The notes under the pieces are model-generated. The model ran no database searches and had not been told where the DNA came from. It saw nothing but the letters and a program-made list of their open reading frames with translations. Shown here piece by piece: positions 7,493 to 14,600 of a stretch of DNA of 43,435 nt. The position numbers and the translations under genes are program-made. Within the stretch, counting starts at the first letter, position 1, and each line of letters begins with the position of its first letter. The stretch lies in NCBI GenBank assembly GCA_020072655.1, contig JAIQGH010000010.1:1-43435 (forward strand), in the 5' to 3' direction. This DNA is from Terriglobia bacterium (GTDB lineage: Bacteria; Acidobacteriota; Terriglobia; UBA7540).

Positions 7493-8659
7493 CACCCGTG
7501 GCAAGCAAAATTCTCATTGTGGACCACAAAGAAGAGACCTCCGCCGTTCTTTCCGAGTACATGGAGCATGAGAGACTCATCCCGGTCGTGGCGCACACTG
7601 GCGAAGCGGCATTGGAGAAGATCCGTACGGAACACCCCGACGCTCTGATTGTGAATCTCAAGCCCCCCGACATCGATGGCATGCAGATCATGAAGGGAGC
7701 CAAAGCCCTGGACGAGGACCTGCCGGTGATTCTGATCACGGGCTACCCGGAAATTCGGGACGCGGTGGCGGCCATGCGGGCGGGCGCTCACGATTACCTT
7801 GCGAAACCGCTGAAACACCATGAGGTGGTGCGCGTCGTTCTCCGCGCGCTGAACGAACGCGCTCTCAAGCGCAAGATTCGCCGGCTGTCCTCCCAGGTCC
7901 AGGATGAGACCTCGCTTTTGGAATCCATGGGACCCGGCGATGCGGTGAGCGCGTTGGTTGCCGACCTGACCCGAGTCGCAAAAACCAACTTCAGCGTCCT
8001 CATCCTGGGAGAAACGGGATCGGGCAAGGAGCTGGTGGCGCGTGCCATCCACCGATTCAGCCCCCGCTGCGAGGCGCCTTTTATGGCGGTGGATTGTGCG
8101 GCCATCCCCGAGACCCTGCTCGAGAGCGAGTTGTTCGGGCACGAAAAGGGAGCCTTCACCGGCGCGGACCGGCAGAAGGCCGGCAAGTTCGAGATGGCCG
8201 GCGGCGGGACACTCTTCCTGGACGAAATCTCCAACATGCCCCTCGGTTCCCAGGCCAAATTGCTGCGGGCGCTTCAAGATAGCCGCGATCGATGTTCTCC
8301 TGGCTCACCATTGGCCGGGAAATGTCCGGCAGCTTCGTTCCGTGATCCGTCGGGCAGTGCTCCTGGCGGACGATCTGATCACCGAGCAGCACCTGGGGAC
8401 GGAGTGTGTATCCCACAATCAGGTGCTTCCTTGCCCGGAATGCGACCCGGAATCCGACGACTCGCCCCAGGGGAACCTTCCCCTCAAGGAAATCAAGCAT
8501 CGCAAGATCATCGCTATGGAGCGAGAGATCTTGGCGCAGGTGCTGCGGGAAACGGGAGGCAATAAAGCGAAAGCCGCCCGCCTGCTTCACGTCGATTATA
8601 AAACCATCTATTCTAAGGTCAGGCAATATGGCCTTTCTGTAGATCGAAAGGAATCATGA
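7489..8659 (+). pseudogene. NtrC-type sigma-54 activator, disrupted by internal deletion and frameshift
   Basis: Begins at GTG 7489. Residues 8-122 form a receiver domain in which the phospho-accepting Asp is Asn (IVNLKPPD, N56) and the second acidic residue is His (VDHKE, H13), while T84 and K106 are kept. The AAA+ domain has Walker A GETGSGKE (174-181), the sigma-54 contact loop GAFTGA (221-226) and Walker B GGTLFLDE (238-245). Right after KLLRALQD (about 8280) the frame runs into unrelated sequence. The family sequence resumes in the next frame with [10 protein letters not shown], and the C-terminal Fis-type HTH ([20 protein letters not shown]) ends at TGA 8657-8659. Compared with E. coli NtrC, roughly 95-100 residues (sensor I, arginine fingers, lid start) are missing. 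The protein should be unable to activate transcription. NtrC-type regulators (GvrA, GvrB) control gas vesicles in Serratia 39006, a fitting precedent. Confidence 0.85.
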
Positions 8660-8663
8660 GCGT

Positions 8664-9182
8664 ATGGCAGAAAAGAACAAAGACAGGAACTCGCACGGCA
8701 GGATGGAAAGTGGCCTCGGCGGGATTCTCAGGGGCCTGGGAGACCTGTTGGAGAGGCTCAACGAACTAGCCCAAACCGGTCAAGAGCTCTCCAAGACCGG
8801 GGAAATCCGCGGGCCCGGAGGACAGACCCGAGGAATTTACGGGTTCAGTGTCAAGGTCGGGCTGGGAGATGAGAGCCCTCGCATCGAGCCCTTTGGAAAC
8901 ATTCGCCGCGACATCAAATCCGGACGAACCGAGGTTCAGGAGGTCCGCGAGCCCATGGTCGATGTTTTCGAGGAAGACGACTATCTCCTGGTTTTGGCGG
9001 AGTTGCCAGGCATCGGCAAGGAGGACGTGCGGATTGACCTCAAGGACGATGTGCTGACGATCTCCGCCGAGCACGGGGACAAGAAATACCGCAAGGAGGT
9101 TCTCCTGCCCCGCAGTGTGTCCAAGGAAAGGATGCAGGTTTCGTGTAACAACGGGGTTTTGGAGATCAAGTGTCCTAAGTAG
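8664..9182 (+). CDS. gvpH: GvpH, Hsp20-type small heat shock protein
   Basis: 172 residues. The N-terminal half (1-100) is Gly-rich and amphipathic (GLGGILRGLGDLLERLNELA), as in GvpH proteins. The C-terminal half is an alpha-crystallin-like domain: REPMVDVFEEDDYLLVLAELPG, then KEDVRIDLKDDVLTISAE and NNGVLEIKCPK. The C-terminal IXI tail of classical Hsp20 is absent, ending at CPK. Known family role: GvpH is an accessory chaperone-like gas vesicle protein. Here it begins 4 bp after the broken activator and is followed by the CDC48 ATPase, so two protein-quality-control factors open the gas vesicle operon. Confidence 0.85.
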   Translation: MAEKNKDRNSHGRMESGLGGILRGLGDLLERLNELAQTGQELSKTGEIRGPGGQTRGIYGFSVKVGLGDESPRIEPFGNIRRDIKSGRTEVQEVREPMVDVFEEDDYLLVLAELPGIGKEDVRIDLKDDVLTISAEHGDKKYRKEVLLPRSVSKERMQVSCNNGVLEIKCPK

Positions 9183-9202
9183 CCAACTTTGGAGGAGCAG
9201 CC

Positions 9203-11356
9203 ATCGATACCGGCGGGAAGTCCCTCAAGCTCAAAGTCAGCGAAGCCCTCAGCAAGGACGTGGCCCGCGCGTACGCCCGCATGGGACCGGAGGACCTCGC
9301 GGGATTGCGGGCGGAAGTGGGCGACATCGTGGAAGTGGCCGGTAAGGCCCGGACCGTCTGCAAGGCGATGCCGGCGTACAAGGAGTTGCGCGGTCAATCG
9401 CGGGTTCAACTGGACGGGCTTGCCCGAGAGAATGCCGGGACGGGGCTGGATGAGTTCGTTCAAGTGCGCAAGATCGCTTGTCCACCCGCCGAGCGGGTCG
9501 TGCTGGCCCCGGCCAATATCACTCCGTCCGACCGCGATTTGGATTACATCGGAAGCCGGCTCGACGGTCTCCCGGTTCTGGCGGAGAACCGCATTCGGGC
9601 CATCCTCTTCGGAGCGCGCTGGGCGGACTTCAGGGTGGAAAGCACGGTGCCCAAGGGTCCCGTGCTCATCAACCCGACGACCCAACTGGTGATCTCCAAG
9701 GAGACCCAGCCTGAGGAAACGGCCACCCGTGCGGTTTCTTATGAGGACATCGGTGGCCTGAAGCCGCAACTCCTACGCATCCGCGAAATGATCGAACTGC
9801 CTCTCAGATATCCTGAGGTCTTCGAGCGCTTGGGGATTGACGCACCGAAAGGTGTGCTCTTGCACGGACCTCCCGGATGTGGCAAGACCCTCATCGCCCG
9901 TGCGATTGCGCATGAGACTCAGGCGAGCTTCTACGCGGTTAGCGGCCCCGAAGTCATCCACAAGTTCTACGGGGAGAGTGAGGCCCACTTACGGAAGATC
10001 TTCGAGGAGGGCAGTCGTAAGGCCCCCAGCATCATCTTCCTGGATGAGATCGACGCCATTGCCCCCCGACGCGAGCAAGTGGTGGGCGAGGTCGAAAAGC
10101 GCGTCGTTGCCCAACTCTTGGCGTTGATGGACGGGCTCGCCAAGCGCCGGAAGGTCATCGTCATCGCGGCGACCAATCTACCCAACGTGCTGGACCCGGC
10201 CCTGCGGCGGCCAGGGCGGTTCGACCGGGAGATTGCCATTCCCATTCCCGACCGCAACGGACGCCAAGAAATCCTGGAGATCCACAGCCGGGGTATGCCG
10301 CTGGCGGAGAAAGTGGATCTCCCTCGCTTGGCAGAGATCACGCACGGTTTTGTGGGAGCCGACCTGGAAGCGCTTTGCCGCGAAGCGGCGATGATTTGCC
10401 TGCGGCGCATCATGCCCAATGTCGACTTTGGATTGGCGCGCATCCCTTACGACCAATTGGCCAAACTGGAAGTGGAGATGGACGATTTCCTGGACGCCCT
10501 GCGGGATATCGAGCCCTCCGCGATGCGCGAGGTATTTGTCGAAGTTCCCAATGTGCGTTGGCGGGACGTCGGGGGCTTGGCCGAGATCAAAAGGCGCCTC
10601 GTGGAAGCAGTCGAGTGGCCTCTCCGGCATCCCGAGTTGTTCGCTCAGGCAGCGATCCGTCCGCCCAAGGGAATCCTGCTATCGGGCCCCCCGGGCTGCG
10701 GAAAAACGCTTCTGGCCAAAGCCGTCGCCAGCGAAACGCAAGTGAATTTCATCTCGGTCAAAGGGCCGGAGTTGATTTCTAAGTACGTCGGGGAATCCGA
10801 ACGGGGGGTGCGGGAGGTCTTCCGCAAAGCGCGCCAGGCCGCGCCCTGCATCGTGTTTTTCGATGAGATCGACGCGCTCGTTCCCAGCCGTGGAGCTGGC
10901 GCCTCGGACTCGCGCGTGGGGGAGCGCGTCTTGAGCCAGTTTCTCGCGGAACTGGACGGTGTGGAAGAACTGAAAGGCGTTCTGATCCTCGGCGCGACCA
11001 ACCGGGTGGATTTACTCGACCCCGCGATTCTCCGGCCGGGGCGGTTCGATGAGGTGGTGGAGATTCCGCTGCCGGGGGAGAACGAGCGTAGCGAGATTTT
11101 TGCCATCCATTTGCACAACAAACCTCTCGGCCCAGGGATTAGCTTCGAGCACCTGGCCTCCCAGACCGACGGGTTTAGCGGCGCCGAAATCGGCTCGCTG
11201 TGCATTCAAGCTGCTCGCCGCGCCGTTCGGCGAGCCGTGCAGGCGGGCGAAAACACACCCGCCGACCAAGTGCGGGTGACGATCGAGGCCCACGACCTCG
11301 CGGCGGCGCTGGAAGAAACTCGGCAGCAAACTCTTCGAGGGATGGGGGAACAATAG
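9203..11356 (+). CDS. CDC48/VAT-type AAA+ ATPase with two AAA domains
   Basis: About 717 residues. The N-domain (1-150) has the CDC48/VAT double-psi barrel pattern: LKVSEALSKDVAR, VGDIVEVAGK, VQLDGLARENAGTGLDEFV. D1 has GPPGCGKT (about 222-229) and IIFLDEIDAI. D2 has GPPGCGKT (about 495-502) and IVFFDEIDAL, plus arginine fingers in LRRPGRFDRE and LRPGRFDE. The family unfolds or extracts protein substrates using ATP. The start is unusual. Homology reaches back to 9203 and GGAGGAG lies 5 bp before an ATC there, but the first ordinary start in frame is GTG 9260, which would remove about 19 residues of the N-domain. A rare AUC start, or a mutated ATG, is the best reading. It is followed without gap by a gvpF/L gene. 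Confidence 0.88.
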   Translation: MDTGGKSLKLKVSEALSKDVARAYARMGPEDLAGLRAEVGDIVEVAGKARTVCKAMPAYKELRGQSRVQLDGLARENAGTGLDEFVQVRKIACPPAERVVLAPANITPSDRDLDYIGSRLDGLPVLAENRIRAILFGARWADFRVESTVPKGPVLINPTTQLVISKETQPEETATRAVSYEDIGGLKPQLLRIREMIELPLRYPEVFERLGIDAPKGVLLHGPPGCGKTLIARAIAHETQASFYAVSGPEVIHKFYGESEAHLRKIFEEGSRKAPSIIFLDEIDAIAPRREQVVGEVEKRVVAQLLALMDGLAKRRKVIVIAATNLPNVLDPALRRPGRFDREIAIPIPDRNGRQEILEIHSRGMPLAEKVDLPRLAEITHGFVGADLEALCREAAMICLRRIMPNVDFGLARIPYDQLAKLEVEMDDFLDALRDIEPSAMREVFVEVPNVRWRDVGGLAEIKRRLVEAVEWPLRHPELFAQAAIRPPKGILLSGPPGCGKTLLAKAVASETQVNFISVKGPELISKYVGESERGVREVFRKARQAAPCIVFFDEIDALVPSRGAGASDSRVGERVLSQFLAELDGVEELKGVLILGATNRVDLLDPAILRPGRFDEVVEIPLPGENERSEIFAIHLHNKPLGPGISFEHLASQTDGFSGAEIGSLCIQAARRAVRRAVQAGENTPADQVRVTIEAHDLAAALEETRQQTLRGMGEQ

Positions 11357-12175
11357 GTGGAGCAGAATCCGAGGGCGCTTTATCTGTTTTGCTTTGCGCG
11401 CTCGAGCCTCCTCGGCGAAATTGAGGGCGCCGGTGTGGATGGGCACGAGCCGCTTGGCCTCTTTCGACACTCGGCAGATCTCTGTGCCGTGGTGAGTGAA
11501 GTGCCTCGGGAAGATTTCTGCGGCCCGGCGGCCGACGCCCAAATACAGCAACTGGCTTGGGTGGGTCCGCGCGCCCTGCGGCACGAGGCCGTCGTCGAGC
11601 AGGTGATGCGTCGTTCTCCCGTGCTCCCTGCCCGCTTCGGAACCCTCTTCTCGTCCAAGGAAAGCCTGGCGGAATTTCTGGATATCCATCGCCAGCGCAT
11701 TGCGCAGTTTCTGGAGCGGGTGACCGGCCAAGAGGAATGGTCCGTGAGAGGCTTGCTGCGCAGAAAACAAGCCGGAGAGGCCCTGATAGCAGCGAGTCAG
11801 GTGGCTCAAGAGGCGGAGTTGGCGACGCTGCCTCCGGGAACCCGCTACTTCCAGGAAAAACACATCCGCGCGGAGGCGGAGAAAGGATTGAGCCGCTGGC
11901 TCGACGAAACCTGCCGCGAAGCCGCAAACACCCTCTTGAAGCAGGCTTCGGACTTTCGCGAATGCCAGGTCCTGCCTCTCGAGCCCCCGGAAAGCGGGGC
12001 CGAGGTCGTGCTGAATTGGGCCTTTCTGTTGCCGCGCGACGCCGCCGCGGCATTTCGAACGCTCGTCAAGGGGCTGAGTTCTCGCCTCGCGCCTCAAGGG
12101 CTGGTCTTCGAGCTCTCCGGGCCCTGGCCCCCTTATCGCTTTGTTCCGCCTTTAACGATGGGAACGGCCCCATGA
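11357..12175 (+). CDS. gvpL: GvpF/GvpL-family gas vesicle protein (copy 1)
   Basis: 272 residues starting at a GTG that directly follows the CDC48 stop codon. Family features: N-terminal ALYLFCFAR strand, ADLCAVVSEV, the HEAVVEQVM helix with PARFGTLF just after it, a central basic/acidic coiled region, and the C-terminal LSGPWPPYRFVPP signature of GvpF/L. The family provides minor shell-associated and GvpA-binding proteins needed at an early step of vesicle formation. F and L cannot be separated on sequence alone. The stop overlaps the start of the next family member (ATGA). Confidence 0.9.
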   Translation: MEQNPRALYLFCFARSSLLGEIEGAGVDGHEPLGLFRHSADLCAVVSEVPREDFCGPAADAQIQQLAWVGPRALRHEAVVEQVMRRSPVLPARFGTLFSSKESLAEFLDIHRQRIAQFLERVTGQEEWSVRGLLRRKQAGEALIAASQVAQEAELATLPPGTRYFQEKHIRAEAEKGLSRWLDETCREAANTLLKQASDFRECQVLPLEPPESGAEVVLNWAFLLPRDAAAAFRTLVKGLSSRLAPQGLVFELSGPWPPYRFVPPLTMGTAP

Positions 12176-12915
12176 GTTACTTGCTTTACTGTATCCTCCG
12201 CAGCCCAGTGCAACCGGGAGCCGGATTCCCTCGAGGTGTCGGAGGGAAGCCTGTCTTTGTAATGGCTCACGATGGTCTGAGCGTCGGGCTTTCGGAGGTT
12301 GCGGAGTCCGACGCCGCCCCCGATATCTCGGAGGTCCTTGCCTATGAAGCAGTCGTGGAGCATTGGTTTCGCGACCGAACCGTCATCCCCGTGCGGTATG
12401 GATGCCGGCTTGAAGATGCGGCGGAGGTCCGTCGATTACTGGAGAGGCACTGCGATGAATACGGTGCGCTTCTCAACGAACTGGAGAACATGGCGGAGAT
12501 GGGTATCCAAGTTCTTCTTGACCATTCTAGAAGTGCAGCAGAGAACCACGCGCGGCCTGTCACTCCAAAATCCTTTCGCCTTTCCTTTCGCTCCGGTGCC
12601 GCCTACCTAGCGGCGAAACGCCAACGCTACCAAGGCCTGGACCGGACAACATCGCGCGAGCGCCGCTTGGCAGAGGAGCTTTGCGATGGCCTGAGCGGCC
12701 TCTTTGTTCGCCGCAAATTAGAACTCCCTGAGACGAGCCGGGGCCGTCTCCCGTCCCTTTACTTCCTCGTGCCGCGAGCTTCGGTTGAAGCCTTTCGCAA
12801 AGCTGTCCGTCAACTCGGTGCTAAAGAGTCGCGCAAGCTGCTCTTGAGCGGTCCCTGGCCGCCTTACAACTTCGTGGATTCTCTCGAAATGTGGCCGGAC
12901 ATTCAGACGCCATGA
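12172..12915 (+). CDS. gvpL: GvpF/GvpL-family gas vesicle protein (copy 2)
   Basis: 247 residues. MSYLLYCIL opens it, then AYEAVVEHWF, VIPVRYGCRLED, YLAAKRQRYQ, LYFLVPRASVEAFR and the closing LSGPWPPYNFVDSL. The start ATG 12172 overlaps the preceding stop by 4 bp, so the gene is translationally coupled to copy 1. It is the last gene before the 390-bp promoter region of gvpA, so the genes from 6818 to here form a unit upstream of gvpA. It may be GvpL or GvpF; the family placement is firm, the letter is not. Confidence 0.9.
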   Translation: MSYLLYCILRSPVQPGAGFPRGVGGKPVFVMAHDGLSVGLSEVAESDAAPDISEVLAYEAVVEHWFRDRTVIPVRYGCRLEDAAEVRRLLERHCDEYGALLNELENMAEMGIQVLLDHSRSAAENHARPVTPKSFRLSFRSGAAYLAAKRQRYQGLDRTTSRERRLAEELCDGLSGLFVRRKLELPETSRGRLPSLYFLVPRASVEAFRKAVRQLGAKESRKLLLSGPWPPYNFVDSLEMWPDIQTP

Positions 12916-13091
12916 ACCCCTGACGAGGCGCGGTTCAATTCGGGAATTATCGTCCGGTCCCCAGGCCCAAAACGGGAACTCGTTGCATTCCACCTTTGGT
13001 CGTCAAGTCCGGCCGCGCGAACCCGGAAAGCGACGGGGCTTTCTCGAAGCCGCCCGTAGGGATGCCGTGCCTCGCAAGTAGCGCTTGCATT

Positions 13092-13218
13092 CTATGGAAT
13101 GAATTCCCTAGTTGGCGATATCGCGAGTCCCCATTCTCCAAGCAACGGCGCCTTCCTCTTTTGAATCAAGAAATTGAAGGAACCAGCCGATGTATATCAG
13201 GCGCGGCAATACTTCTGC
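13092..13218 (+). promoter_or_regulatory. gvpA control region: two dyads and a sigma-54-like -24/-12 element
   Basis: In the 390-bp gap before gvpA, a 20-bp near-palindrome lies at 13092-13111 (arms CTA-T-GGAAT and ATTCC-C-TAG around GA; one mismatched pair). It is followed 3 bp later by a perfect 10-bp palindrome GCGATATCGC (13115-13124). About 94 bp downstream, CGGCAATACTTCTGC (13204-13218) has GG and GC 12 bp apart, with GGCA and TGC as in sigma-54 promoters (TGGCAC-N5-TTGC). Transcription would begin near 13230, giving a leader of about 75 nt before the ATG at 13306. The spacing fits an enhancer-bound NtrC-type activator. No good sigma-70 promoter stood out. The assignment is inference from short motifs. 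Confidence 0.4.
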
Positions 13219-13305
13219 CCATAAGGCCAGCGGTGCAGGTCTCGTCTCGGCGAGGCATGCCCACACCGAATGTTGGGTAGCTTGTTACCCGGAAGGAGAA
13301 CGACC

Positions 13306-13524
13306 ATGGCAAAGGTCCAGAAGTCGACTGACTCCTCGAGCCTGGCTGAAGTCGTCGATCGGATTCTCGACAAGGGGATCGTGATCGACGCCTGGGCGAA
13401 GGTCTCGCTCGTCGGGATCGAGTTGCTGTCGGTCGAAGCCCGCGTCGTGATCGCCTCGGTCGAGACCTACCTGAAGTACGCCGAGGCCATCGGTCTGACA
13501 GCCACTGCTGCGGCTCCTGCCTAA
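13306..13524 (+). CDS. gvpA: Gas vesicle major structural protein GvpA
   Basis: 72 residues, the usual GvpA length. The core [21 protein letters not shown] is followed by [31 protein letters not shown], giving the alpha-beta-beta-alpha fold that polymerises into the gas-filled, gas-permeable shell ribs. The ATG at 13306 has GGAAGGAGA 6-8 bp upstream, one of the strongest ribosome-binding sites in the window, fitting high expression. It is preceded by a dedicated promoter region and followed by a strong hairpin that would let gvpA mRNA accumulate over downstream genes. It is the only full GvpA copy; gvpS and gvpJ are minor paralogues. Confidence 0.97.
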   Translation: MAKVQKSTDSSSLAEVVDRILDKGIVIDAWAKVSLVGIELLSVEARVVIASVETYLKYAEAIGLTATAAAPA

Positions 13525-13548
13525 TGCAGGGGATGGAGACCCACCACC

Positions 13549-13585
13549 GCCAAGTGGGGGGTCGCTGTGCGGTCCCCCGCTTGGC
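13549..13585 (+). terminator. Strong hairpin after gvpA (attenuator or mRNA 3' stabiliser)
   Basis: A 12-bp stem with one G-T wobble: GCCAAGTGGGGG (13549-13560) against CCCCCGCTTGGC (13574-13585), loop of 13 nt. No T-run follows, so full intrinsic termination is not expected. It lies 25 bp after the gvpA stop and 46 bp before the next gene, and likely protects a short gvpA transcript or partly stops polymerase. Confidence 0.65.
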
Positions 13586-13630
13586 AGTGCGCGGAGAGGT
13601 CTAGGGACGGAAAACAGAGGGAGGGCCACA

Positions 13631-13921
13631 ATGGGCAAATTGTTGGAGGACATGACTCGGCTGGCTGGCGAGGTCCAGGAGTTGCGCGGAAGACGCCAGG
13701 TGTTCAGGAAGGAACTCGCCGTCGGCAACCGGGATCGCCAGATGGACGTTTTCGAAATGTGCGCAGATTTCGCCGGCACTCAGAGACAGATCGCACAGGG
13801 GGCCAAGGAAGAGCGTTTGGCCTTTTTGAAGAATCTGAGACGGACCGTCGGTGGGCTGCAAAAGGGCATGAGGACAGACCTTGCTGCCGCGCGCCGCGTC
13901 TGGGCTGGCCGGGGGGCGTAG
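13631..13921 (+). CDS. Small helical gas vesicle-associated protein A (candidate GvpC analogue)
   Basis: 96 residues, not recognised by name. It is almost entirely predicted helix, rich in Arg/Glu/Gln, without Cys pairs or membrane segments. Phe-containing units recur after Arg: RRQVFRKEL (21-29), RQMDVFEM (36-43) and RLAFLKNL (62-69). It aligns without gaps over 93 positions to the protein at 14098, sharing for example MG.L..D.TRL..E (1-14), RL..... V.GL (62-76) and RTDL...R..W (81-91). Located right behind gvpA, where GvpC sits in cyanobacteria, and built of amphipathic repeats like GvpC, it could be a shell-reinforcing protein. That role is inference. It has GGAGGG 6 bp before the start. 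Confidence 0.75.
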   Translation: MGKLLEDMTRLAGEVQELRGRRQVFRKELAVGNRDRQMDVFEMCADFAGTQRQIAQGAKEERLAFLKNLRRTVGGLQKGMRTDLAAARRVWAGRGA

Positions 13922-14097
13922 CGACCGGGCGGAGGGCCCCGGAGGAAGAGTGGAAGGTTACCTTTGGAGTCGGCGTTTTGCCCCGCGGCTGGTAGTTGCC
14001 TGCCGGTATCCCCCTGGCACATCGGACGGAGGCAGGCCCGAACGGAAGGCCGCGGCGGCGATCATACCAAGATCAGAAACAGGGAGGCAAAATCATC

Positions 14098-14535
14098 ATG
14101 GGCGTGCTGACTCGCGACCTGACTCGATTACGAAACGAGATCCTGACCTCGCGAAATACTCGCCAGAGACTCATCCGTGATTTGGCGCAAGAGACCGTGG
14201 AGCGGCGGGCTGGCATCTCGCGGATGCTGATCGACATTTCCAAGGGCCTCGGCACGGTCGCCGGAAGAACGCGAGCCGACCGCTTGGACTCCATTTCGGA
14301 CGTCAAGCGGGCGGTTAGCGGCCTCTTGACGGAGGTTCGCACAGACCTCGGTGGCATCCGAGAAATGTGGCTCGCGCTGGGCACTCCATCGCGCCGGGTT
14401 GTGGAGGGTTTGAAGGGCCGTCCGGGAGGGGTCGCAGAGAACGTTGCGGATGAAAGCCAGCGTGAGACCCCCAGCGACTTTCCACCGGCGCACGGCCAAA
14501 GAGAGAAACGCGTGCGGAAAAAGCGGAAACGCTAG
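14098..14535 (+). CDS. Small helical gas vesicle-associated protein B, paralogue of the gene at 13631
   Basis: 145 residues. Residues 1-93 align gap-free with the preceding gene product (MG.L..D.TRL..E, RQ.....LA, RL.....V.GL....RTDL...R..W). A Pro/Gly/Glu-rich linker follows, with a strongly basic end (REKRVRKKRKR, 135-145) that the paralogue lacks. The pair arose by tandem duplication. As no other gene in the cluster could be GvpC, this is one of two candidates for an external coat protein; the basic tail could bind the acidic vesicle surface or nucleic acid. No function is established by sequence. ATG 14098 is preceded by GGGAGG at 9-10 bp. Confidence 0.75.
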   Translation: MGVLTRDLTRLRNEILTSRNTRQRLIRDLAQETVERRAGISRMLIDISKGLGTVAGRTRADRLDSISDVKRAVSGLLTEVRTDLGGIREMWLALGTPSRRVVEGLKGRPGGVAENVADESQRETPSDFPPAHGQREKRVRKKRKR

Positions 14536-14600
14536 GGTTATTCCCCTGATCCGGCAAGGCTCCGGCCGCGCCAAGTAGCCCAAGAAAAGGAAAAACCCGC

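Noticed and set aside
11012-12097. Minus-strand frame of 361 codons across CDC48 and gvpF/L
   Set aside because: Antisense shadow in high-GC coding DNA; the + strand genes have clear motifs.
11557-12171. In-frame upstream extension of the second GvpF/L protein
   Set aside because: It overlaps the whole of copy 1 in another frame; ATG 12172 with the ATGA overlap and family N-terminus is the true start.
14026-14045. Sigma-54 -24 like CTGGCACATCGGACGG before 14098
   Set aside because: TGGCAC is present but no TTGC-like box lies 12 bp on, so not accepted as a promoter.
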